A DNA stretch of 64,000 nucleotides from NCBI GenBank assembly GCA_035556075.1, contig DATMFQ010000006.1, forward strand, positions 1 through 64,000. The letters are read 5' to 3'. The translations under genes were made by a program, and so were the position numbers. This DNA comes from 73-13 sp035556075. Its GTDB lineage: Bacteria > Actinomycetota > Actinomycetes > Actinomycetales > Microbacteriaceae. This document shows, piece by piece, positions 42,416-50,313 of the stretch. Each line of letters begins with the position of its first letter. Within the stretch, counting starts at the first letter, position 1. A model generated the notes under the pieces. The model made no database searches. It saw only the letters and a program-made list of their open reading frames with translations, and was not told the origin of the DNA.

Positions 42416-42528
42416 GGCTGAAACCCTACCCCCGGGAGGTGCGCGGGCCCGGTGCTGGCGGGGCCGTGCGTCGGTGTCACGGCGTCCGCGACGGGCGGCG
42501 CAGTGCCGTGGCGTGGTTCAATGGCGGA

Positions 42529-43035
42529 GTGAGCACGCAGCCGCCCTTCTCGGCCCGGGACGCTGGCTCGCTGCCGCGCGGCGAGACCATCGCGACGCTC
42601 GAGACATACCCGGAGGCGCAGGCGCTCGTCGACCGCCTCGCGAAGGCGGACTTCGACGTGTCGACGACGTCGATCGTCGGCAGTGACCTCAAGACGGTCG
42701 AGCGCGTCACGGGGAAACTCTCCTATGGGAAAGCGGCCCTCACCGGTGCCGCCAATGGCGCATTCATGGGACTCATCTTTGCCGTGCTCCTCTCCCTCTT
42801 CACCCCCGACCCGACGAGCGCCTTCCGGCTCATGGCGGCGGCGGTGCTCGCGACGACGGGGCTCGGCATGATCCTCAGCCTCATCTCGTATGCGGTCGTG
42901 CGCCGGCGCCGGGATTTCTCCTCGACGCGGCAGGTGATCGCGAGCAGCTACCAGGTCATCGTGCCGCCGGAGCGGGCCGCGGCGGCACGGCTCGCGCTCG
43001 GGGAGGCGGAACTGGGGTCGGTCGGCCAGGAGTAG
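42529..43035 (+). CDS. General-stress-protein-like membrane protein (YflT/GSP17M type)
   Basis: 168 residues. The N-terminal segment IATLETYPEAQALVDRLAKADFDVSTTSIVGSDL matches the heat-induced stress protein domain; two membrane helices follow (AANGAFMGLIFAVLLSLF and MAAAVLATTGLGMILSLISYAVV) and a cytoplasmic tail. GTG 42529 follows TTCAAT (42517-42522) by six bases. It is divergent from the MgtE-N/CBS gene, a pairing seen widely in actinobacteria. It ends 4 bases from convergent aminopeptidase P. Confidence 0.83.
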   Translation: MSTQPPFSARDAGSLPRGETIATLETYPEAQALVDRLAKADFDVSTTSIVGSDLKTVERVTGKLSYGKAALTGAANGAFMGLIFAVLLSLFTPDPTSAFRLMAAAVLATTGLGMILSLISYAVVRRRRDFSSTRQVIASSYQVIVPPERAAAARLALGEAELGSVGQE

Positions 43036-43039
43036 CGTG

Positions 43040-44533
43040 CTAGCGCGCCAGCCAGGCCTCGACCTCGTCCGCCGTGCGCGGGATGCCCGCTGACAGGTTC
43101 TCGGCGCCGTCGGCCGTGACGAGGATGTCGTCCTCGATTCGCACGCCGATGCCCCGATACTCCTCCGGCACCGTGAGGTCGTCAGGCTGGAAGTAGAGGC
43201 CAGGCTCGATCGTGAAGACCATGCCGGCCTCGACGACGCCGTCGATGTAGAAGTCGCGGCGCGCCTGCGCGCAGTCGTGCACGTCCATGCCGAGGTGGTG
43301 GGAGGTGCCGTGCACCATGTAGCGCCGGTGGTGCTGCCCGTCGGCCTCGAGCGACTCGGCCGCCGTCCCCGGGAGGAAGCCCCACTCGGCCGTCTTGGCG
43401 GCGATGACCGCCATCGCGGCGGCGTGCACCTCGCGGAATACGATGCCGGGCCGTACGATCGCGAACGCCGCGTCCGCCGCCTCCCGCACCGCCTCGTACA
43501 CGCGGCGCTGCACCTCGGTGAAGCGCCCGTTCACCGGCAGGGTCCGCGTGATGTCGGCGGTGTAGAGGCTCTCGAGCTCGATGCCCGCGTCGATGAGGAT
43601 GAGGTGGCCGGGCACGACGGCGCCGTCGTTGCGTGTCCAGTGCAGGACGCACGCGTTCGGCCCGGCGGCGGCGATCGTCTCGTAGCCGACGGTGTTGCCC
43701 TCCATCCGGGCGCGGCGGTTGAACGTCCCCTCGACGACGCGCTCGCCCCGCGGGTGGGCGATGATCTCCGGCAGGTCGGCGACGATGTCGTCGAAGCCGA
43801 GCGCGGTCGCGGCCACCGCCGCCCGCAGCTCACCGACCTCGTAGGGGTCTTTGACGAGTCGCAGCTCGGACAGGTCGCGGGCGAGCTCGGCGTCGAGCTC
43901 GTGCGCCGTATCGGGGCCGGCGGGCGAGCGCAGTCCGTCGATCCGGGTCGTGAGCTCCGGGTCCGCGTCGCGGACGAGGAGGCTCGGGACGCGCCAGTCG
44001 AGGTCGGCGAGTCCCGCATTCGTGAATGCGCGGAGCGATCCCGTCGCGAGCCCCAGCTCCGCCGCGACATCGTCGAGCGAGGGCCGCGGGCCGACCCAGA
44101 ACTCGCCGATCTCGGGGTTCGCGTAGAACTCGTCGGAGTCGCGGCCAGCGGCCTCGCGGAGGTACAGCGTCGCGGCGTGCCCGTCGCCCTCTGGCTCGAG
44201 CACGAGGATCGAGCCAGGCACGGTGTCCGCGCCCCACCCCGTGAGGTGGGCGAATGCGGAGTGCGCGCGATACGGGTAGTCACAGTCGTTTGAGCGCACC
44301 TTCGCGGGACCTGCCGGGAGGATGAGGCGGCGCCCGGGGTGCAAGGCACTGACCCGTGCGCGGCGCGCCGCCGCGTAGGGGGCCACCTCGCGCCGTGCCG
44401 GGGTCACGTGCGCGCGCTCGGCCCAGTTCGAGCCGATGTACGCGGCGAAGGCCTCGCTGCGCGGTGTCGTCGATCGGTTCGCGGTCGCCCGCGGCTGCTC
44501 GGCGGCCGCCGTCACTCCACTCTGCTCACCCAT
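43040..44533 (-). CDS. pepP: Xaa-Pro aminopeptidase (aminopeptidase P)
   Basis: 497 residues. The N-terminal creatinase-like domain (LILPAGPAKVRSNDCDYPYRAHSAFAHLTG) is followed by the M24 pita-bread domain. Dinuclear metal ligands: Asp in ILIDAGIELESLYTADITRTLP, His in VHGTSHHLGMDVHD, Glu in FTIEPGLYF and Glu in GIGVRIEDDILV. It removes N-terminal residues preceding proline. ATG 44531-44533 is preceded by GGGAGA and GGGGA; the frame further upstream overlaps the next gene and is not used. Confidence 0.93.
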   Translation of the reverse strand: MGEQSGVTAAAEQPRATANRSTTPRSEAFAAYIGSNWAERAHVTPARREVAPYAAARRARVSALHPGRRLILPAGPAKVRSNDCDYPYRAHSAFAHLTGWGADTVPGSILVLEPEGDGHAATLYLREAAGRDSDEFYANPEIGEFWVGPRPSLDDVAAELGLATGSLRAFTNAGLADLDWRVPSLLVRDADPELTTRIDGLRSPAGPDTAHELDAELARDLSELRLVKDPYEVGELRAAVAATALGFDDIVADLPEIIAHPRGERVVEGTFNRRARMEGNTVGYETIAAAGPNACVLHWTRNDGAVVPGHLILIDAGIELESLYTADITRTLPVNGRFTEVQRRVYEAVREAADAAFAIVRPGIVFREVHAAAMAVIAAKTAEWGFLPGTAAESLEADGQHHRRYMVHGTSHHLGMDVHDCAQARRDFYIDGVVEAGMVFTIEPGLYFQPDDLTVPEEYRGIGVRIEDDILVTADGAENLSAGIPRTADEVEAWLAR

Positions 44534-44564
44534 GTCCCCATTCTCCCGCACACGCGCAGCGCGG

Positions 44565-45593
44565 CTACTCGGCCGGCGTGAGGCGGGCGAGCACCGGCCG
44601 GTGGTCGCTGCCCGCGTGGTCGCGCGAGCCGATGACCCGGAAGCCGGTCGTGTGCCAGTCCGCGGTGTGCAGCACATGGTCGATGGGGGCGCCGAGGAGG
44701 GCGGGGAGCTCGGTCGGCCAGGTGCCCTGCCCGCCCTGCCCGCCGGCCTCCGCGGCGTCGAGGCAGGCGCCGAGCCGCGCGTTCGGCACACTCGGGTCCG
44801 CGAGGCGTGTCCAGTGGTCGATCGTCGAGTTGAAGTCTCCGGCGACGATGACGCTGCCACGGTCGACGGCGCACACCTCCGCGATCCACTCGAGGCCGTC
44901 CCGCCAATCGGCGATCTGCACGGGCGCGATCGGGTGGACGGCGACGAGCGTCGGGCCCTCGCCGTTGGCGGGGACCGCGAGGAGCGACGGCAGCTCTGGG
45001 GTCGTCGGGCGATCGGTCTCCGCGCGGTATTCGCCGAGCCGGTCGGAGACGAGCATCGTCGTCGAGCGGGCCTTGAGGATCTGGTCGTACGCGAAGGTGA
45101 AGAGCTGCCAGCCCGGACCATCCCCGGTCTCGGCCTCCAGCAGTGCGACGACCTCCGCACCGCGGTCCCAGGTCGTCTCGGGCAGCGCGACGACATCGGC
45201 CTCCGTCTGCCGGACGAGCGTCGCGATCTCCTCGGCGGGGACCTCGTCGCCGAGCGTGTTCCACGCGAGCACGGTCACGGTCGTGTCCTCGGCGGCGCCC
45301 ATGCCGGTGCCGATGAGTCCGCGGGAGCCGAGGACGACGGTTTGCAGACCCACGAATGCGAGGAGCACGATCGCGACGGCGGCCGCGAACCGACGGGTGG
45401 CGCGGGCGACGAGGGCGATGAGGGTGAAGAGCACGACGCCCGCCAGCGCGATCGCGGCGCACAGGCCGCGCAGTGCGACGACCCATGCGACGCCTGTGGT
45501 CTGCTCGAGCCCGAAGAGCTGCGGCCAGCCGAACACGAGGCACGCCCCAGCGAGCGCGAGCACGAGCACGGCGGCGACGAAGCGGGCGATCAT
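44565..45593 (-). CDS. Membrane-anchored endonuclease/exonuclease/phosphatase-family protein
   Basis: 342 residues. Three N-terminal membrane helices (to about residue 95) anchor an EEP-fold domain. Catalytic motifs: VLAWNTLGDE, VVALPETTWDRG (Glu), VIVAGDFNSTIDHW and SRDHAGSDHRPVLA (Asp-His). Such anchored EEP proteins may be phosphodiesterases acting outside the membrane; the substrate is unknown. ATG 45591-45593 follows TACGCT (complement of 45603-45608) by nine bases. It is divergent from the PHP gene, and their -10 elements are only six bases apart on opposite strands. Confidence 0.85.
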   Translation of the reverse strand: MIARFVAAVLVLALAGACLVFGWPQLFGLEQTTGVAWVVALRGLCAAIALAGVVLFTLIALVARATRRFAAAVAIVLLAFVGLQTVVLGSRGLIGTGMGAAEDTTVTVLAWNTLGDEVPAEEIATLVRQTEADVVALPETTWDRGAEVVALLEAETGDGPGWQLFTFAYDQILKARSTTMLVSDRLGEYRAETDRPTTPELPSLLAVPANGEGPTLVAVHPIAPVQIADWRDGLEWIAEVCAVDRGSVIVAGDFNSTIDHWTRLADPSVPNARLGACLDAAEAGGQGGQGTWPTELPALLGAPIDHVLHTADWHTTGFRVIGSRDHAGSDHRPVLARLTPAE

Positions 45594-45614
45594 GGCGGGG
45601 ACAGCGTAGGCGAA

Positions 45615-45665
45615 TAGGCTGGCGGCATGCCGCAGCGACCGGGATGGACCACGTGGCCCGTCTGA
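45615..45665 (+). promoter_or_regulatory. Leaderless 12-codon reading frame overlapping the start of the PHP gene
   Basis: TAGGCT (45615-45620) ends six bases before ATG 45627, exactly the spacing used by leaderless genes here. That ATG opens a frame of 12 codons (MPQRPGWTTWPV) ending at TGA 45663-45665. The PHP gene's first candidate starts (ATG 45644, GTG 45653) lie inside it in another frame. Either this is an upstream regulatory frame or a one-base loss near the GGG at 45641-45643 has separated the true start from the gene. Confidence 0.55.
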
Positions 45666-46504
45666 CGCCGGGCGAGGGGCCGATCGACCTGCACACGCAC
45701 AGCTCGATCTCGGATGGCACGGAGCGTCCCGCCGACCTCATCGCGGCCGCGGCCGCCGCAGGTCTCGGGACCGTCGCGATCACCGACCACGACTCGACGG
45801 CCGGGTGGGCGGAGGCGATGGCGGCGGCCGAGGGGACGGGGCTGCTCGTCATCCCGGGACTCGAGCTGTCGACGCAGCTCGAGTTCGCGAGCGTCCACAT
45901 TCTCGGGTACTTCGTCGACCCCGGTCACCCGGACCTGGTGCGGGAGATGGCGGCGATCCGCGAGGAGCGGTTCGGCCGCGCCGCCGCGATGGTGGAGCGC
46001 ATCGGGAAGGACTACCCGATCTCCTGGGACGATGTGCTCCTGCAGCTGTCGGACGGCAAGACGGTCGGACGGCCGCATATCGCGGACGCGCTCGTGGCGA
46101 AGGGCATCGTGCCGGACCGCACCGCCGCATTCCAGACGATCCTGCACTGGCAGGGCGGCTACTACCAGGCGCACAAGGCCCCGCTGCCGGTCAGCGGCGT
46201 CGAGCTCATCGTCGCCGCGGGCGGGGTGCCGGTCATCGCGCACCCGGGCGCGCGTGGGCCCTCGACGCTCTTCACGGACGCCCGCATCCGCGAGCTGGTC
46301 CGGGCGGGTCTCGCGGGGCTGGAGCTCGACCATCGCGACAATGAGCCCTCGCGGCTGCCGCGGTGGCGGGCCTGGGCCGAGGAGCACGACCTCATCGTGA
46401 CGGGCTCGTCCGACTACCACGGCGAGGGCAAGCCGAATCGGCTCGGCGAGCACACGACCGCGGCCGACCAGCTCGCGCGGCTGCTCGAGCGGGCTGGGCG
46501 CTGA
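45644..46504 (+). CDS. PHP-domain phosphoesterase (TrpH/YciV-like, RNase AM type)
   Basis: 286 residues from ATG 45644. Metal-binding motifs of the PHP fold are complete: DLHTHSSISDG, AITDHDSTAGW, IPGLELS, HILGYF, VIAHPGARG and VTGSSDYHG. Relatives hydrolyse 3',5'-nucleoside bisphosphates or trim RNA 5' ends. No ribosome-binding site precedes ATG 45644; the -10 upstream is aligned to an out-of-frame ATG (45627). Thus the exact N-terminus is uncertain, but the catalytic domain is whole. Confidence 0.88.
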   Translation: MDHVARLTPGEGPIDLHTHSSISDGTERPADLIAAAAAAGLGTVAITDHDSTAGWAEAMAAAEGTGLLVIPGLELSTQLEFASVHILGYFVDPGHPDLVREMAAIREERFGRAAAMVERIGKDYPISWDDVLLQLSDGKTVGRPHIADALVAKGIVPDRTAAFQTILHWQGGYYQAHKAPLPVSGVELIVAAGGVPVIAHPGARGPSTLFTDARIRELVRAGLAGLELDHRDNEPSRLPRWRAWAEEHDLIVTGSSDYHGEGKPNRLGEHTTAADQLARLLERAGR

Positions 46505-46588
46505 GCCGCCCGCAGCCAGCCGCGATCGAGACGTCCTGGGCCTAGCGTTCGGATCGAGGAATGCGGTGACTGCGACGCGTGCCGCGGG

Positions 46589-47167
46589 TCACTCGATGAC
46601 GGCGGCGTCCGTGAGGCCGTACCACTTGCGGTTCACGTACGCGAGGCCGACGGGCTCGGGCGCCGGGTTCGCCGCTGAGACGTTCGACTGAATCGCCTGC
46701 GCGAGGAGGAGGGTCGAGCCGCCCGCCTCGACCCGCTCGAGCACCTGGCCGCGCACCCAGCGGGTGCCGTGGAAGACCGGCTCGCCGGTCGGCAGCGACT
46801 CCCAGAGCGTCGTGTCGGCGAAGCGGTCGATGCCGGAGGTCGCCCCGAGTCGCGCCAGGCGGAGGTCGTCGGCGCCGAGGAAGTGGATGACGACCGTCTC
46901 GGCGACCTTGAGCGTCGGCAGGCTCGAGGAGAACTCGGAGACGGAGAACACCATGATCGGTGGCTCCGCGCTCACCGAGGCCACGGAGGTCGCGGTGAGG
47001 GCGATGGGGCCGTCCGGTCCGACCGCGGTGATGAGTGCGACGCCGCCCGGGTGGTGGCGGAAGACGGCCTTGTAGTCGTCGCCCGTGAACTCGGGCTCAC
47101 TGTGCGTCGTCTCGACGACGTGCTCCGCGGGGGTGATGTGCTCGAGGCTCGGGTCGGGGTGCGTCAT
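46589..47167 (-). CDS. Flavin reductase family protein
   Basis: 192 residues with the FMN-binding split-barrel pattern: YKAVFRHHPGGVALITAVG, LTATSVASVSAEPPIMVFSVSEFSS, VVIHFLGADD and the C-terminal YVNRKWYGL. Members supply reduced flavin to monooxygenases; no partner monooxygenase is nearby. ATG 47165-47167 is preceded by GGAGAG. It is followed by 85 bases without genes up to the convergent PHP gene. Confidence 0.88.
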   Translation of the reverse strand: MTHPDPSLEHITPAEHVVETTHSEPEFTGDDYKAVFRHHPGGVALITAVGPDGPIALTATSVASVSAEPPIMVFSVSEFSSSLPTLKVAETVVIHFLGADDLRLARLGATSGIDRFADTTLWESLPTGEPVFHGTRWVRGQVLERVEAGGSTLLLAQAIQSNVSAANPAPEPVGLAYVNRKWYGLTDAAVIE

Positions 47168-47300
47168 TGCTCTCCAGTCGTACATGGTCGATCAGGCGGC
47201 CGCGGAACGGGCCCCGAATATTCTGCCACCCGGGTCCAGCGCGGTCCTCACCGCATCGGTGGTGCCGAGGTCACCCCGCACGAATCAGACCCGGACCGAC

Positions 47301-48764
47301 TCACTCGGTCGGGGCTGCCGCGCCACTCGGGGCGCTTGGCTCGCCCTGGCCTGCGCCACCACGGCGGCGGCGCCGACGACGCTTCTTGGCCGGCCCCTCA
47401 GCGTCGCCGTCGGCCGGCAGCGTTTTTGGCTCGCGTGTCGGCAGATCGGCGTGCCCCTGGCCGCGCCCGGTCGTACGCTCACCGCGGGTCCGCGTGCGCT
47501 CGCGGCCACTGCCCGGGCCGCTCCCGCTCCCTCGCCGACCGCCGGAGGCCTGCCGCGATTCCCGGACGGCGGGGGCATGCGCGCCCGGCATGCGCCCCTT
47601 CGTGCCCTCGGGGATGTCGAGGTCGGTGTAGAGGTGCGGGGACGAGGAGTAGGTCTCGACCGGCTCCGCGATCCCCATCTCGAGCGCCTTGTCGATGAGC
47701 TTCCATTTGTGGAGATCGTCCCAGTCGACGAAGGTGACCGCGATCCCGGTCTTGCCGGCGCGCCCGGTGCGACCGACGCGGTGCAGGTAGTTGTCGTGGT
47801 CGTCGGGGACCGTGTGGTTGATGACGTGTGTCACATCGTCGACGTCGATGCCGCGAGCGGCGACATCGGTCGCGATGAGGATCTCTTTCTTGCCGGTCCG
47901 GAAGGCGGCCATCGCCCGCTCGCGCTGCTCTTGGTTGAGGTCACCGTGCACTGCGACGGCGGGGAAGCCGCGGTCGTTGAGCTCCTCGACGAGGCGCGCC
48001 GCGGCCCGCTTCGTCCGGGTGAAGATGACGGTCTTGCCGCGACCCTCGGCCTGCAGGATCCGGCCGATGACCTCGTCCTTGTCGAGCGAGTGGGCGCGGT
48101 AGACGATGTGCTTGATGTTCGCCTGGGTGAGTCCCTCGTCGGGGTCATTGGCACGAATGTGGATGGGACGCTGCATGAATCGGCGCGCGAGTGCGACGAT
48201 CGGCCCCGGCATCGTCGCCGAGAAGAGCATCGTGTGCCGGACCTCCGGCACCTGCGCGAACAGCTTCTCGATGTCGGGGAGGAAGCCGAGGTCGAGCATC
48301 TTGTCGGCCTCGTCGAGCACCATCGTCTGCACCTCCTTGAGCGAGATGAGGCGCTGGCTCGCGAGGTCGAGCAGTCGGCCCGGCGTCGCGACGACGATCT
48401 GCGCGCCAGCCTTGAGTGCCTCGACCTGCCCCTCGTACGCCTTGCCGCCGTAGATCGCGACGACCTGCGTCGAGCGGTTCGACGAGGCGAGCACGAGGTC
48501 CTCGGCGACCTGGATGCACAGCTCCCGGGTCGGGACGATGACGACGGCCTTGACGCCGTGCTCGGGGTCGCGGCCGAGCCGCTGGATGAGGGGGAGCCCG
48601 AAGCCGAGGGTCTTGCCGGTGCCCGTCTTGGCCTGGCCGATGATGTCCTGGCCTTCGAGGCCGAGCGGGATGGTCTGCGCCTGGATGGGGAAGGGCTCCA
48701 GGATGCCCTCTGAGGCGAGTGCCTCGACGATGTCGGAATCGATGTTGAGTTCAGCGAACGTCAC
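47301..48764 (-). CDS. DEAD-box RNA helicase with basic C-terminal tail
   Basis: 487 residues. Motifs: FPIQAQTIP (Q motif), AKTGTGKTL, VPTRELCIQV, ATPGRLLDL, LDEADKMLDLGF, SAT, IFTRTKRAA, ATDVAARGIDV and HRVGRTGRAG. The last ~90 residues are disordered and strongly basic (PAKKRRRRRRRGG), which suits RNA binding. GTG 48762-48764 starts the family similarity at TFAELNIDSDIV. The order DEAD-box, ferritin-like, DUF3107, helicase pair is a conserved actinobacterial neighbourhood. Confidence 0.93.
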   Translation of the reverse strand: MTFAELNIDSDIVEALASEGILEPFPIQAQTIPLGLEGQDIIGQAKTGTGKTLGFGLPLIQRLGRDPEHGVKAVVIVPTRELCIQVAEDLVLASSNRSTQVVAIYGGKAYEGQVEALKAGAQIVVATPGRLLDLASQRLISLKEVQTMVLDEADKMLDLGFLPDIEKLFAQVPEVRHTMLFSATMPGPIVALARRFMQRPIHIRANDPDEGLTQANIKHIVYRAHSLDKDEVIGRILQAEGRGKTVIFTRTKRAAARLVEELNDRGFPAVAVHGDLNQEQRERAMAAFRTGKKEILIATDVAARGIDVDDVTHVINHTVPDDHDNYLHRVGRTGRAGKTGIAVTFVDWDDLHKWKLIDKALEMGIAEPVETYSSSPHLYTDLDIPEGTKGRMPGAHAPAVRESRQASGGRRGSGSGPGSGRERTRTRGERTTGRGQGHADLPTREPKTLPADGDAEGPAKKRRRRRRRGGAGQGEPSAPSGAAAPTE

Positions 48765-48961
48765 GAGTGGTGAGCCTGTCGGATTGTGCCTGCGCCTGGC
48801 GCGCACTGCGCGGCGCCTGCGGGCGGATGCGCCCACATTCGTTGCCTCGGGCGCTGGTCCCGTTCTGTCGGGATCCGGTCCATGTTACCAGCGGCATGCG
48901 CCAGTCCGTCTCGACTCCCCTGATACGACGAGCGCCCCGTCGCCGCGTAGGCTTGCTCCCC

Positions 48962-49675
48962 GTGGTCGACTGGTTCTGGCGCCGACGGCGCGGCGTGCCC
49001 GCGCCGCGCTTACGCTCGCGCGAGGACGCACTGCCGACGGCACGGATCGACCTCCACGAGTTCGCGCCCGCGCCCGCGGAGTTCCTCGCCCGGGCCGCCT
49101 ATGTGCAGCTCGCCGTGTTCGAGCATGCCGCCCGGGCGGCCGCGCTCGTCCATGCGACCGAGGCGAAGGCGACGATCGCGCTCGCGGCCGGTGTCGCGCT
49201 CGACCGGCACCGGGCACTCGTCGAGTTGCTCGCGGTGCGCGGCGCTGACCCCGTCGCCGAGATGGAGCGCGTGCGTCCGGCGATCGACCGGTTCCTCCGG
49301 CTCACCGAGGGACGTGACTGGGTCGAGGCGGCGCTGACCTGCCACCTGGCGGGCGGCTTCCTCGATGACCTGTTCGTCGCGCTCGCCGATGGGCTGCCGC
49401 GGGAGCTCGCCACCGAGGTCCTCGTCCTGTTTACCCCGCGCGCCGACCCGCGGTACCTCGAGCTGTTCACCCGCGCGATGGAGGACAACACTCGGCTTGC
49501 GGCCAGGCTCGCCCTCTGGGGCCGTCGACTGCTCGGGGATGCCCTGCTCGTCGCGCGCGATGCGCTCGCCTTCAGCGACGACCATCGCTCGGATGAAGCG
49601 CGAATCGAGCCCGCATTCAGCGAACTCGTCGCGAATCACACGCGCCGCATGGACGCCCTCGGCCTCGCCGCCTGA
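48962..49675 (+). CDS. Ferritin-like fold protein
   Basis: 237 residues, mostly helical: FLARAAYVQLAVFEHAARAA, then ATIALAAGVALDRHRALVELLAV, AALTCHLAGGFLDDLFVALADGLP. The arrangement matches the actinobacterial ferritin-like proteins related to MiaE (tRNA-modifying diiron hydroxylase), but I cannot confirm all metal ligands, so no activity is assigned. GTG 48962 follows TAGGCT (48948-48953) by eight bases. It is divergent from the DEAD-box helicase across 197 bases. Confidence 0.75.
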   Translation: MVDWFWRRRRGVPAPRLRSREDALPTARIDLHEFAPAPAEFLARAAYVQLAVFEHAARAAALVHATEAKATIALAAGVALDRHRALVELLAVRGADPVAEMERVRPAIDRFLRLTEGRDWVEAALTCHLAGGFLDDLFVALADGLPRELATEVLVLFTPRADPRYLELFTRAMEDNTRLAARLALWGRRLLGDALLVARDALAFSDDHRSDEARIEPAFSELVANHTRRMDALGLAA

Positions 49676-49681
49676 GCGGGC

Positions 49682-49975
49682 TCAGCCCGCTCGCCGCGCC
49701 GTTTCGAAGTAGCGCTCGTCGGCCGCGCGACGAGCACTTGGCAGCAGGACCGCGGTGAGCAGCGCCGCGAGGGTCGCCGCGCCGATGCTGATGACCCAGA
49801 TCCAGCCGCCGTCGAACGGCAGGCCCAACCAGACGAGGATCGCCCACAGCCCGGTCGCGATGACGGTCGCGGTCGCGGGCAGGAGCAGCAGGCCGTGGGA
49901 CTCGCGGCCGGGCACGAGGTAGCGAATGATGAGGCCGATCGCGGCCGCGATGACGAGGACGAATGCGATCTCCAT
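49682..49975 (-). CDS. Small three-helix membrane protein, function unknown
   Basis: 97 residues with hydrophobic segments IAFVLVIAAAIGLIIRYL, GLLLLPATATVIATGLWAILVWL and IWVISIGAATLAALLTAVLL, and a basic C-terminus. ATG 49973-49975 is preceded by GGAGG. It lies 22 bases behind DUF3107 on the same strand, so probably shares its transcript. A comparable small membrane protein is common beside DUF3107 in Microbacteriaceae, but I know of no name. Confidence 0.75.
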   Translation of the reverse strand: MEIAFVLVIAAAIGLIIRYLVPGRESHGLLLLPATATVIATGLWAILVWLGLPFDGGWIWVISIGAATLAALLTAVLLPSARRAADERYFETARRAG

Positions 49976-49997
49976 CGGGTGCCTCCGTGCGGTCGTC

Positions 49998-50222
49998 TCA
50001 GGCGACGAAGCCGACGCGGCGCTCGGCCTCCGCGCCGAGCTCGACGTAGGCGATGCTCGCGGTCGGCACGAGGAAGCGGCGGCCCTTGTCGTCGCTGAGC
50101 GCGAGGTGCTGCGCGCCACTGCTGAGCGCCGCGGCGATCTCCGCCTCGAGCTCAGGGGCGGTCTGCGACGACTCGAAGGCGAGCTCGCGAGTGATGTTGA
50201 CGATGCCGATGCGAACTTCCAC
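49998..50222 (-). CDS. DUF3107-domain protein
   Basis: 74 residues, MEVRIGIVNITRELAFESSQ then ALSSGAQHLALSDDKGRRFLVPTASIAYVELG: the complete DUF3107 family pattern, found only in actinobacteria, function unknown. GTG 50220-50222 follows TACGCT (complement of 50229-50234) by six bases. It is divergent from adnA with 91 bases between starts. Confidence 0.9.
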   Translation of the reverse strand: MEVRIGIVNITRELAFESSQTAPELEAEIAAALSSGAQHLALSDDKGRRFLVPTASIAYVELGAEAERRVGFVA

Positions 50223-50313
50223 GGCACCAGCGTAGCGCCGCAGATGGCGGCCCGAGCCGTTGTCCGCTCAGCGCGGACGCGGCGATGTCACCGGTGCTCG
50301 ATAGCGTGAACCC

